NCBI RefSeq assembly: GCF_029227915.1
Contig: NC_079883.1
Location: 16,742,001-16,806,000 of the forward strand
Direction of reading: 5' to 3'
Source: Hydractinia symbiolongicarpus
Lineage: Eukaryota > Cnidaria > Hydrozoa > Anthoathecata > Hydractiniidae
DNA length: 64,000 bases
Made by a program: the position numbers and the translations under genes. Below are positions 1 to 11,743 of the stretch, piece after piece (position 1 is the stretch's first letter; the number at the start of each line of letters is the position of its first letter). The notes beneath the pieces were generated by a model. It was not told the DNA's origin and made no database searches. It saw nothing but the letters and a program-made list of their open reading frames with translations.

Positions 1-989
1 CCTTCCACTCTCATTGGACTATGACGTCCCAAGTGGTTTTCCATTGCGCCATTGCGTTATAACACCGTCAACTACGTGCACAGGCCTTTAAAGGCTGTAA
101 TATGGCCTCTTACAGCATAATAAAGGCCTTACACACAAATCGCGTTGTTCTACATGCCCGCGCGAGTTGCGATAGGTCTAATCCCTCCACTCTCATTGAA
201 GTATGACGTCCCAAGTGGTTTTCCATTGCGCCATGGCGTTATCACACCGTCAACTGCAGGTACAGGCCTGTAAAATCTGTAATATGGCCTCTTGCAGCAT
301 AATAAAAGCCTTTAACGTATATCACGTGGTTGCACGTGCGTGCGCAGATTACCATTGGTCTAATTATTCGACTCTCGATTGACTACTACGTCCCAAGTGG
401 TTTTTAATTGCCTGATGGCCTTATAACACCGTCAACTACGGGTACATGCGTCTAACGACTGTAATATGGCCTTTGCAGCCTAATAAAGGCAGTACACGTC
501 AACCGCGTTCTTCCACGTGCCTGCACTAGTTACGATCGAACTAATTCCTCCACTCTCAAAGGACTACGACGTCCAAAGTTGTTTTCCATTGCGCCATGAC
601 TTTATAACACCGTCATCTACAGGTACAGGCCTGTAAAGGCTGTAACATGGCCTCTTGCAGCCTAATAAAGGTTGTACACACAAATCGCGGTGTTCCACGT
701 GCCTGGGGGAGTTACGATCAATCTAATCCCTCCACTCTCATTGGACTATGACGTCCCAAGTGGTTTTTCATTGCGCCATGGCGTTATAACACCGTCAACT
801 ACGGGTACAGGCCTCAAAAGGCTGTAATATGGCCTCTTGCAGCCTAATAAAGGTCGTACACACAAATTGCGTTGTTCCACGTGCTTGGGCGAGTTACGAT
901 CAATCTAATCCCTCCACTCTCATTAGACTATGACGTCCCAAGTGGTTTTTCATTTTCGCCATGGCGTTATAACACCGTCAACTACGGGT

Positions 990-1600
990 ACAGGCTATTA
1001 AAGGCTGTAATATGGCCTTTTGCGGCCTAGTAAAGGTCGTACACACAAATCGCGTTGTTCCACGTGCCTGCGCGAGTTGCGATAGGTCTAATCCCTCCAC
1101 TCTCATTGGACTATGACGTCCCAAGTGGTTTTCCATTGCGCCATGGCGTTATCACACCGTCAACTACAGGTACAGGCATGTAAAGTCTGTAATATGGCCT
1201 TTTGCAGCATAATAAGCGCTTTTCACGTATATCACGTGGTTGCACGTGCCTGCGCAAGTTACCATTGGTCTAATCCTGCCACTCTCAATGGACTAGGACG
1301 TCCCAAGTGGCTTTCCATTGCGTCACAGCTTCATAACACCGTTAACTACGTGCACAGGCTATTAAAGGCTGTAATATGGCCTTTTGCGGCCTAGTAAAGG
1401 TCGTACACACAAATCGCGTTGTTCCACGTGCCTGCGCGAGTTGCGATAGGTCTAATCCGTCCACTCTCATTGGACTATGACGTCCCAAGTGGTTTTCCAT
1501 TGCGCCATGGCGTTATCACACCGTCAACTACAGGTACAGGCATGTAAAGTCTGTAATATGGCCTTTTGCAGCATAATAAGCGCTTTTCACGTATATCACG
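990..1600 (+). repeat. 364 bp dimer duplication
   Basis: The sequence from CAGGCTATTAAAGG at about 990 to about 1,235 is repeated essentially unchanged from 1,354 to 1,599, an offset of exactly two monomers. It includes distinctive variants: GCGGCCTAGTAAAGG, GAGTTGCGATAGG, CAGGCATGTAAAGTCTG and ATAATAAGCGC. The same haplotype also appears near 4,085-4,330, 25,525-25,770 and 29,345-29,590, so this dimer has been reused across the array. Confidence 0.8.
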
Positions 1601-3379
1601 TGCTTGCACGTGCCTGCACAGGTTACCATTGGTCTAATTATTCCACTGTCAATGGACTCCGACGTCCCAAGTTGTGTTCCATTGCGCCATGACCTTATAA
1701 CACCGTCAACTACGTGTACAGGCCTCTAAAGGCTGTACTATGGCATTTTGCAGCCTAATAATGGTCGTACACACAAATCGCGTTGTTCCACGTGCCTGCA
1801 CAGGTTACGATTGGTCTAATCCTTCCACTCTCAATGGACTACGACGTCCCAAGTTGTTTTCCATTGCGCCATGACTTTCTAACACAGTGAACTATGGGTA
1901 CAGGCCTTTAAAGGCTGTAACATGGCCTCTTGTAGCATAATAAAGGCCTTCCACGTATATCACGTGGTTCGACGTGCCTACGCAGGTTACCATTGGTCTA
2001 ATTATTCGACTCTCGATTGACTACTACGTCTCAAGTGGTTTTTAATTGCCTGATGGCCTTTTAACACCGTCAACAACGGGTACATGCGTCTAACGACTGT
2101 AATATGGCCTTTGCAGCCTAGTAAAGGCAGTACACATCAATCGCGTTCTTCCACGTGCCTGCACTAGTTACGATCGGACTAATCCCTCCACTCTCAATGG
2201 ACTACGACGTCCAAAGTTGTTTTCCATTGCGCCATGACTTTATAACACCGTCAACTACGTGCACAGGCTATTAAAGGCTGTAATATTGCGTTTTGCGTTC
2301 TAGTAAAGGTCGTACACACAAATCGCGTTGTTCCACGTGCTTGCGCGAGTTGCAATCGGTCTAATCCCTCCACTCTCATTGGACTATGACGTCCCAAGTC
2401 ATTTTCCATTGCGCCATGGCGTTATCACACCGTCAACTACAGGTACAGGCCTGTAAAATCTGTAATATGGCCTCTTGCAGCATAATAAAGGCCTTTCACG
2501 TATATCACGTGGTTGCACGTGCCTGCGCAGATTACCATTGGTCTAATTATTTGACTCTCGATTGACTACTACGTCCCAAGTGGTTTTTAATTGCCTGATG
2601 GCCTTATAACACCGTCAACTACGGGTACATGCGTCTAACGACTGTAATATGGCCTTTGCAGCCTAATAAAGGCAGTACACATCAATCGCGTTCTTCCACG
2701 TGCCTGCACTAGTTACGATCGGACTAATCCCTCCACTCTCATTGGACTACGACGTCCAAAGTTGTTTTCCATTGCGCCATGATTTATAACACCGTCAACT
2801 ACGTGCACAGGCCTTTAAAGGCCGTAATATGGTCATTTGCAGCCAAATAAAGGTCGTACACACAAATCGCGTTGTTCCACGTGCTTGGGCGAGTTACGAT
2901 CAATCTAATCCCTCCACTCTCATTAGACTATGACGTCCCAAGTTGTTTTTCATTGCGCCATGGCGTTATAACACCGTCAACTACGGGTACAGGCCTCAAA
3001 AGGCTGTAATATGGCCTCTTGCAGCATAATAAAGGCCTTACACGTATATCACGAGGTCGCACGTGCCTGCGCAAGTTACCATTGGTCTAATCCTTCCACT
3101 CTCAATGGACTAGGACGTCCCAAGTTGCTTTCCATTGCGTCACAGCTTCATAACACCGTCAACTACGTGCACAGGCTATTAAAGGCTGTAATATGGCCTT
3201 TTGCGCCTAGTAAAGGTCGTACACACAAATCGCGTTGTTCCACGTGCCTGCGCGAGTTGCGATAGGTCTAATCCCTCCACTCTCCTTGGACTATGACGTC
3301 CCAAGTTGTTTTTCATTGCGCCATGGCGTTATAACACCGTCAACTACGGGTACAGGCCTCAAAAGGCTGTAATATGGCC

Positions 3380-4800
3380 TCTTGCAGCATAATAAGCGCT
3401 TTTCACGTATATCACGTGCTTGCACGTGCCTGCGCAGGTTACCATTGGTCTAATTATTCCACTCTCAATGGACTACGACGTCCCATGTTGTTTTCCATTG
3501 CGCCATGACTTTATAACACCGTCAACTACTTGTACAGGCCTCTAAAAGGCTGTACTATGGCATTTTGCAGCTTAATAAAGGTCGTGCACACAAATCGCGT
3601 TGTTCCACGTGCCTGGGCCCGTTACGATCGGTCTAATCCTTCCACTCTCATTGGACTATGACGTCCCAAGTGGTTTTCCATTGCGCGATGGCGTTATAAC
3701 ACCGTCAACTACGGGTGCAGGCCTCCAAAGGCTGTAATATGGCCTCTTGCAGCCTAATAAAGGCCTAACACGTATATCACGTAGTCGCACGTGCCTGCGC
3801 AAGTTACCATTGGTCTAATCCTTCCACTCTCAATGGACTAGGACGTCCCAAGTTGCTTTCCATTGTGTCACAGCTTTATAACACCGTCAACTACGGGTAC
3901 AGGCCTCAAAAGGCTGTAATATGGCCTCTTGCAGCCTAATAAAAGTCTTACACGTATATCACGTGGTCGTACGTGCCTGCGCAAGTTACCATTGGTCTAA
4001 TCCTTCTACTCTCAATGGACTAGGACGTCCCAAGTTGTTTTCCATTGCGTCACAGCTTCATAACACCGTCAACTACGTGCACAGGCTATTAAAGGCTGTA
4101 ATATGGCCTTTTGCGGCCTAGTAAAGGTCGTACACACAAATCGCGTTGTTCCACGTGCCTGCGCGAGTTGCGATAGGTCTAATCCCTCCACTCTCATTGG
4201 ACTATGACGTCCCAAGTGGTTTTCGATTGCGCCATGGCGTTATCACACCGTCAACTACAGGTACAGGCATGTAAAGTCTGTAATATGGCCTTTTGCAGCA
4301 TAATAAGCGCTTTTCACGTATATCACGTGCTTGCACGTGCCTGCGCAGGTTACCGCTGGTCTAATTACTCCACTCTCAATGGACTACGACGTCCCATGTT
4401 GTTTTCCATTGCGCCATGACTTTATAACACTGTCAACTACGTGTACGGGCCTCTAAAAGGCTGTACTATGGCATTTTGCAGCTTAATAAAGGTCGTGCAC
4501 ACAAATCGCGTTGTTCCACGTGCCTGGGCGAGTTACGATCGGTCTAATCCTTCCATTCTCATTGGACTATGACGTCCCAAGTGGTTTTCCATTGCGCGAT
4601 GGCGTTATAACACCGTCAACTACGGGTGCAGGCTTCCAAAGGCTGTAATATGGCCTCTTGCAGCCTAATAAAGGCCTAACACGTATATCACGTGGTCGCA
4701 CGTGCCTGCGCAAGTTACCATTGGTCTAATCCTTCCACTCTCAATGGACTAGGACGTCCCAAGTTGCTTTCCATTGCGTCACAGCTTTATAACACCGTCA
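3380..4800 (+). repeat. 5-mer (about 910 bp) duplication
   Basis: About 510 bp at 3,380-3,890 is repeated at 4,290-4,800 with an offset near 910 bp (five monomers). Shared rare variants include ATAATAAGCGC, GACGTCCCATGTTG, GCAGCTTAATAAAGG, GTCGTGCACAC, TTGCGCGATGGCG and AAGGCCTAACACG. Several substitutions separate the copies, so the duplication is older than the large HORs further right. Confidence 0.7.
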
Positions 4801-5416
4801 ACTACGTGCACAGGCCTTTAAAGGCCGTAATATGGTCATTTGCAGTCTAATAAAGGTCGTACACACAAATCGCGTTGTTCCACGTGCTTGGGCGAGTTAC
4901 GATCAATCTAATTTTTCCACTCTCATTAGACTATGACGTCCCAAGTGGTTTTTCATTGCGCCATGGCGTTATAACACCGTCAACTACGGGTACAGGCCTC
5001 AAAAGGCTGTAATATGGCCTCTTGCAGCATAATAAAGGCCTTACACGTATATCACGAGGTCGTACGTGCCTGCGCAAGTTACCATTGGTCTAATCCTTCT
5101 ACTCTCAATGGACTAGGACGTCCCAATTTGTTTTCCATTGCGTCACGGCTTTATAACACCGTCAACTACGTGCACAGGCCTTTAAAGGCTGTAATATGGT
5201 CATTTGCAGCCTAACAAAGGCCTTTCACGTATATCACGTGGTTGCACGTGCCTGCGCAAGTTACGAGCGGACTAATCCCTCCAATGTCATTGGATTATGA
5301 CGTCCCAAGTGGTTTTCCATTGCGCCATGGCGTTATAACACCGTCAACTACGCGTACAGGCCTCAAAAGGCTGTGATATGGCCTCTTGCAGCATAATAAA
5401 GGCCTTTCACGTATAT

Positions 5417-5432
5417 CACGTGCTTGCACGTG
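5417..5432. other. Paired CACGTG boxes, 10 bp apart
   Basis: In the reference monomer two CACGTG hexamers start at 5,417 and 5,427, one helical turn apart. The second box sits inside GCACGTGC and survives in most monomers, sometimes as TACGTG. The first box varies: CACGTG, CATGTG, CACGAG, or absent in class B. CACGTG is the canonical E-box/G-box bound by bHLH proteins in many eukaryotes. ATCACGTG also fits the budding-yeast CDE I consensus RTCACRTG. Binding here is conjecture. Confidence 0.5.
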
Positions 5433-5504
5433 CCTGCGCAGGTTACCGTTGGTCTAATTATTCCACTCTCAATGGACTACGACGTCCGAAGTGGTTTTCT
5501 ATTG

Positions 5505-5514
5505 CGCCATGGCG
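5505..5514. other. Perfect 10 bp palindrome CGCCATGGCG
   Basis: CGCCATGGCG is its own reverse complement and recurs at the same unit position in a large share of monomers, mainly class B and mosaics. Class A monomers often read CGCCATGACT instead, which destroys the symmetry. It is one of several short dyads in the unit, with GACGTC, GCACGTGC, and the variable TACAGGCCTGTA or GCCTTTAAAGGC about 30 bp downstream. It could aid protein binding or non-B structure, but nothing here proves that. Confidence 0.6.
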
Positions 5515-8500
5515 TTATAACACCGTCAACTACGGGTGCAGGCCTCCAAAGGCTGTAATATGGCCTCTTGCAGCCTAATAAAGGCCTTACACGTATATCA
5601 CGTGGTCGCACGTGCCTGCGCAAGTTACCATTGGTCTAATCCTTCCACTCTCAATGGACTAGGACGTCCCAAGTTGTTTTCCATTGCGTCACAGCTTTAT
5701 AACACCGTCAACTACGTGCACAGGCCTTTAAAGGCTGTAATATGGCCTCTTGCAGCATAATAAAGGCCTTAAACGTATATCATGTGGTTCCACGTGCCTA
5801 CGCAGGTTACCATTGGTCTAATTATTCCACTCTCAATGGACTACGACATCCCAAGTTGTTTTCCATTGCGCCATGACTTTATAACACCGTCAACTACGTG
5901 TACAGGCGTCTAAAGGCTGTACAATGGCATTTTGCAGCCTAATAAAGGTCGTTCACACAAATCGCGTTGTTCCACGTGCCTGCACTAGTTACGATCGGAC
6001 TAATCCCTCCACTCTCAATGGACTACGACGTCCAAAGTTGCTTTCCATTGCGTCACAGCTTCATAACACCGTCAACTACGTGCACAGGCTATTAAAGGCT
6101 GTAATATGGCGTTTTGCGGCCTGGTAAAGGTCGTACACACAAATCGCGTTGTTTCACGTGCTTGCGCGAGTTGCAATCGGTCTAATACCTCCACTCTCAT
6201 TGGACTATGACGTCCGAAGTCGTTTTCCATTGCGCCATGGCGTTATCACACCGTCAACTACAGGTACAGGCCTGTAAAATCTGTAATATGGCCTCTTGCA
6301 GCATAATAAAGGCCTTTCACGTTTATCACGTGGTTGCACGTGCCTGCGCAGATTACCATTGTTCTAATTATTCGACTCTCGATTGACTACTACGTCCCAA
6401 TTGCTTTTTAATTGCCTGATGGCCTTAGAACACCGTCAACTACGGGTACATGCGTCTAACGACTGTAATATGGCCTTTGCAGCCTAATAAAGGCAGTACA
6501 CATCAATCGCGTTCTTCCACGTGCCTGCACTAGTTACGATCGGACTAATCCCTCCACTCTCAATGCACTACGACGTCCAAAGTTGTTTTCCATTGCGCCA
6601 TGACTTTATAACACCGTCAACTACAGGTACAGGCCTGTAAAGGCTGTAACATGGCCTCTTGCAGCCTAATAAAGGTCGTACACATAAATCGCGGTGTTCC
6701 ACGTGCCTGGTCGAGTTACGATCAATCTAATCCCTCCACTCTCATTAGACTATGACGTCCCAAGTGGTTTTTCATTGCGCCATGGCGTTATAACACCGTC
6801 AACTACGGGTGCAGGCCTCCAAAGGCTGTAATATGGCCTCTTGTAGCCTAATAAAGGCCTTACACGTATATCACGTGGTCGTACGTGCCTGCGCAAGTTA
6901 CCATTGGTCTAATCCTTCTACTCTCAAGGGACTACGACGTCCCAAGTGGTTTTTCATTGCGCCATGGCGTTATAACACCGTCAACTACGGGTACAGGCCT
7001 CAAAAGGCTGTAATATGGCCTCTTGCAGCATAATAAAGGCCTTACACGTATATCACGAGGTCGTACGTGCCTGCGCAAGTTACCATTGGTCTAATCCTTC
7101 TACTCTCAATGGACTAGGACGTCCCAAGTTGTTTTCCATGGCGTCACGGCTTTATAACACCGTCAACTACGTGCACAGGCCTTTAAAGGCTGTAATATAG
7201 TCATTTGCAGCATAACAAAGGCCTTTCACGTATATCACGTGGTTGCACGTGCCTACGCAAGTTACGAGCGGACTAATCCCTCCAATGTCATTGGACTATG
7301 ACGTCCCAAGTGGTTTTCCATTGCGCCATGGCGTTATAACACCGTCAACTACGCGTACAGGCCTTAAAAGGCTGTAATATGGCCTCTTGCAGCATATTAA
7401 AGGCCTTTCACGTATATCACCTGCTGGCACGTGCCTGCGCAGGTTACCGTTGGTCTAATTATTCCACTCTCAATGGACTACGACGTCCCAAGTGGTTTTC
7501 CATTGCGCCATGGCGTTATAACACCGTCAACTACGGGTGCAGGCCTCCAAAGGCTGTAATATGGCCTCTTTCAGCCTAATAAAGGCCTTACACGTATATC
7601 ACGTGGTCGCACGTGCCCGTGCAAGTTACCATTGGTCTAATCCTTCCACTCTCAATGGACTAGGACGTCCCAAGTTGCTTTCCATTGCGTCACAGCTTCA
7701 TAACACCGTCAACTACGTGCACAGGCTATTAAAGGCTGTAATATGGCCTTTTGCGGCCTAGTAAAGGTCGTACACACAAATCGCGTTGTTCGACGTGCCT
7801 GCGCGAGTTGCGATAGGTCTAATCCCTCCACTCTCATTGGCCTATGACGTCCCAAGTGGTTTTCCATTGCGCCATGGCCTTATCACACCGTCAACTACAG
7901 GTACAGGCCTGTAAAGGCTGTAACATGGCCTCTTGCAGCCTAATAAAGGTCGTACACATAAATCGCGTTGTTCCACGTGCCTGGGCGAGTTACGATCAAT
8001 CTAATCCCTCCACTCTCTTTAGACTATGACGTCCCAAGTGGTTTTTCATTGCGTCACGGCTTTATAACACCGTCAACTACGTGCACAGGCCTTTAAAGGC
8101 TGTAATATGGTCATTTGCAGCCTAACAAAGGCCTTTCACGTATATCACGTGGTTGCACGTGCCTGCGCAGATTACCATTGGTCTAATTATTCGACTCTCG
8201 ATTGACTACTACGTCCCAAGTGGTTTTTCATTGCGCCATGGCGTTATAACACCGTCAACTACGGGTACAGGCCTCAAAAGGCTGTAATATGGCCTTTTGC
8301 AGCCTAATAAAGGCCTTACACGTATATCACGTGGTCGTACGTGCCTGCGCAAGTTACCATTGGTCTAATCCTTCTACTCTCAATGGACTAGGACGTCCCA
8401 AGTTGTTTTCCATTGCGTCACGGCTTTATAACACTGTCAACTACGTGCACAGGCCTTTAAAGGCCGCAATGTGGTCATTTGCAGCCTAACAAAGGTCGTA

Positions 8501-9198
8501 CACACAAATCGCCTTGTTCCACGTGCCTGCGCGAGTTACGATCGGTCTAATCCCTCCACTCTCATTGGACTATGACGTCCCAAGTGGTTTTCCATTGCGC
8601 CATGGCGTTATCACGCCGTCAACTACAGGTACAGGTCTGTAAAGTCTGTAATATGGCCTTTTGCAGCATAGTAAGGGCTTTTCACGTATATCACGTGCTT
8701 GCACGTGCCTGCGCAGGTTACGGCTGGTCTAATTACTCCACTCTGAATGGACTACGACGTCCCATGTTGTTTTCCATTGCGCCATGACTTTATAACACCG
8801 TCAACTACGTGTACAGGCCTCTAAAGGCTGTACTATGGCATTTAGCAGCTTAATAAAGGTCGTACACACAAATCCCGTTGTTCCACGTGCCTGGGCAAGT
8901 TACGATCGGTCTAATCCTTCCACTCTCATTGGAATATGACGCCCCAAGTGGTTTTCCATTGCGCCATGGCGTTATAACACCGTCAACTACGGGTGCAGGC
9001 CTCCAAAGGCTGTAATATGGCCTCTTGCAGCCTAATAAAGGCCTAACACGTATATCACGTGGTCGCACGTGCCTGCGCAAGTTACCATTGGTCTAATTAT
9101 TCCACTCTTAATGGACTACGACGTCCCAAGTTGTTTTCCATTGCGCCATGACCTTATAACACCGTCTACTACGTGTACAGGCCTCTAAAGGCTGTACT

Positions 9199-11743
9199 AT
9201 GGCATTTTGCAGCCTAATAAAGGTCGTACACACAAATCGCGTTGTTCCACGTGCCTGCGCAGGTTACCATTGGTCTAATCCTTCCACTCTCAATGGACTA
9301 CGACGTCCCAAGTTGTTTTCCATTGCGCCATGACTTTATAACACCGTGAGCTATGGGTACAGGCCTTTAAAGGCTGTAACATGGCCTCTTGCAGCATAAT
9401 AAAGGCCTTACACGTAAATCACGAGGTCGTACGTATCTGTGCAAGTTACCATTGGTCTAATCCCTCCACTCTCAATGGACTACGACATCCAAAGTTGTTT
9501 TCCATTGCGCCATGACTTTATAACACCGTCAACTACGCGTGCAGGCCTCCAAAGGCTGTAATATGGCCTCTTGCAGCATAATAAAGGCCTTACACGTATA
9601 TCATGTGGTTTCACGTGCCTACGCAGGTTACCATTGGTCTAAATATTCCACTCTCATTAGACTATGACGTCCCAAGTGGTTTTTCATTGCGCCATTGCGT
9701 TATAACACCGTCAACTACAGATACAGGCCTCAAAAGGCTGTAATATGGCTTCTTGCAGCCTAATAAAGGCCTTACACGTATATCACGTGGTCGTACGTGC
9801 CTGCGCAAGTTACCATTGGTCTAATCCTTCTACTCTCAATGGACTAGGACGTCCCAAGTTGTTTTCCATTGCGTCACGTCTTTATAACATTGTCAACTAC
9901 GTGCACAGGCCTTTAAAGGCTGTAATATGGTCATTTGCAGCCTAACAAAGGCCTTTCACGTATATCACGTGGTTGCACGTGCCTGCGCAAGTTACGAGCG
10001 GACTAATCCCTCCAATGTCATTGACTATGACGTCCCAAGTGGTTTTCCATTGCGCCATGTCGTTATAACACCGTCAACTACGCGTACAGGCCTCAAAAGA
10101 CTGTAATATGGCCTCTTGCAGCATAATAAAGGCCTTTCACGTATATCACGTGCTTGCACGTGCCTGCGCAGGTTACCGTTGGTCTAATTTTTCCACTCTC
10201 AATGGACTACGACGTCCCAAGTGGTTTTCCATTGCGCCATGCCGTTATAACACCGTCAACTACGTGTGCAGGCCTCCAAAGGCTGTAATATGGCCTCTTG
10301 CAGCATAAGAAAGGCCTTACACGTATATCATGTGTTTCCACGTGCCTATGCAGGTTACCTTTGGTCTAATTATTCCACTCTCAATGGACTACGACGTCCC
10401 AAATTGTTTTCCATTGCGCCATGACTTTATAACACCGTCAACTACGTGTACAGGCGTCTAAAGGCTGTATTATGGCATTTTGCAGCCTAATAAAGGTCGT
10501 ACACACAAATCGCGTTGTTCCACGTGCCTGCACTAGTTACGATCGGACTAATCCCTCCACTTTTAATGGACTACGACGTCCAAAGTTGTTTTCCATTGCG
10601 CCATGACTTTATAACACCGTGAGCTATGGGTACAGGCCTTTAAAGGCTGTAACATGGCCTCTTGCAGCATAATAAAGGCCTTACACGTAAATCACGAGGT
10701 CGTACGTGCCTGTGCAAGTTACCATTGGTCTAATCCTTCTACTCTCAATGGACTACGACGTCCCAAGTGGTTTTCCATTGCGCAATGGCGTTATAACACC
10801 GTCAACTACGCGTGCAGGCCTCCAAAGGCTGTAATATGGCCTCTTGCAGCATAATAAAGGCCTTACACGTATATCATGTGGTTTCACGTGCCTACGCAGG
10901 TTACCATTTGTCTAAATATTCTACTCTCAATGGACTACGACGTCCAAGTTGTTTTCCATTGCGCCATGACTTTATAACACCGTGAGCTATGGGTACAGGC
11001 CTTTAAAGGCTGTAACATGGCCTCTTGCAGCATAATAAAGGCCTTACACGTAAATCACGAGGTCGTACGTGCCTGTGCAAGTTACCATTGGTCTATTCCT
11101 TCTACTCTCAATGGACTACGACGTCCCAAGTGGTTTTCCATTGCGCAATTGCGTTATAACACCGTCAACTACGCGTGCAGGCCTCCAAAGGCTGTAATAT
11201 GGCCTCTTGCAGCATAATAAAGGCCTTACACGTATATCATGTGGTTTCACGTGCCTACGCAGGTTACCATTTGTCTAAATATTCCACTCTCAATGGACTA
11301 CGACGTCCAAGTTGTTTTCCATTGCGCCATGACTTTATAGCACCGTCAACTACGTGTACAGGCCTTTAAAGGCTGTAATATGGTCATTTGCAGCCTAACA
11401 AAGGCCTTTCACGTATATCACGTGGTTGCACGTGCCTGCGCAAGTTACAAGCGGACTAATCCCTCCAATGTCATTGGACTATGACGTCCCAAGTGGTTTT
11501 CCATTGCGCCATGGCGTTATAACACCGTCAACTACGCTTACAGGCCCCAAAAGACTGTAATATGGCCTCTTGCAGCATAATAAAGGCCTTTCACGTATAT
11601 CACGTGCTTGCACGAGCCTGCGCAGGTTACCATTGCTCTAATCTTTCCACTCTCAATGGACTACGACGTCCCAAGTGGTTTTCCATTGCGCCATGGCGTT
11701 ATCACACCGTCAACTACAGGTACAGGCCTGTAAAATCTGTAAT
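9199..11743 (+). repeat. 2,545 bp HOR (14-mer), copy 1
   Basis: Copy 1 of a direct tandem duplication of 14 monomers. It begins at the ATGGCATTTTGC monomer at 9,199 and continues without a length change to 11,743, where copy 2 begins with the same ATGGCATTTTGC. Reading the two side by side I found two substitutions, in TTTCACG near 10,137 (TTTAACG in copy 2) and ACCTTTGGTC near 10,357 (ACCATTGGTC). It contains a nested 363 bp dimer. Confidence 0.9.
10577..11302 (+). repeat. Nested 363 bp dimer inside the 14-mer
   Basis: 10,577-10,939 and 10,940-11,302 are successive copies of a two-monomer unit carrying GTGAGCTATGGG, CACGTAAATCACGAGG, GCCTGTGCAAG and ACCATTTGTC or a close variant. The unit is 363 rather than 364 bp because a C is missing in GACGTCCAAGTTG. 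The same nested pair is present in the second 14-mer copy at about 13,122-13,847, so the dimer duplication came before the 14-mer duplication. Confidence 0.8.

Larger units (their letters stand above)
5378..5559 (+). repeat. Reference monomer (class A), 182 bp
   Basis: This unit shows the anatomy in a phase starting at ATGGCC. AATAAA lies at unit positions 18-23, CACGTG at 40-45 and again at 50-55, GACGTC at 104-109, the perfect palindrome CGCCATGGCG at 128-137, and the strongly conserved TTATAACACCGTCAACTAC at 138-156. A hypervariable AGGCC.(2-5 nt).AAAGGC stretch follows at about 164-176. A hand count gives 48 C, 42 G and 12 CpG, so GC is 49.5% and CpG observed/expected is about 1.1. The phase is arbitrary, chosen because the following unit begins again with ATGGCC at 5,560. 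Confidence 0.9.
4935..7706 (+). repeat. 11-mer (2,001 bp offset) duplication
   Basis: About 770 bp at 4,935-5,705 matches 6,936-7,706 at a constant offset of 2,001 bp (11 monomers). Diagnostic variants shared in order are CACGAGGTCGTACG, GTCACGGC, ATGGTCATTTGCAGCCTAAC (ATAGTCATTTGCAGCATAAC in the second copy), TTACGAGCGG, TCCAATGTCATTGG and CTACGCGTACAGG. The intervening monomers do not continue the match, so this is a dispersed pair rather than a running tandem HOR. Confidence 0.75.
1..9198 (+). repeat. Left divergent satellite domain
   Basis: About 50 monomers of mixed class, many alternating A (TATATCACGTG) and B (ACACAAATCGCG). No single long HOR covers the domain; it is built from short local duplications described separately. 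Variant monomers carrying CGATTGACTACTACG followed by GGCCTTTGCAGCC (one T short) recur near 375-480, 1,995-2,120, 2,550-2,670 and 6,380-6,490. The domain has the features expected of an older, less homogenised part of an array. Confidence 0.8.

Noticed and set aside
5520-5540. Possible CENP-B box around ACCGTCAACTACGGG
   Set aside because: Against the core NTTCGNNNNANNCGGGN only about six of nine fixed positions fit, and the TT and central A are missing. CTTCGTGAACGG in the TATATAAG monomers also fails.
8850-9080. Minus-strand open reading frame, and similar ones near 32,242 and 50,938
   Set aside because: Antisense reading of ordinary monomers. The latter two are the same stretch in the two copies of the 18.7 kb-distant block.
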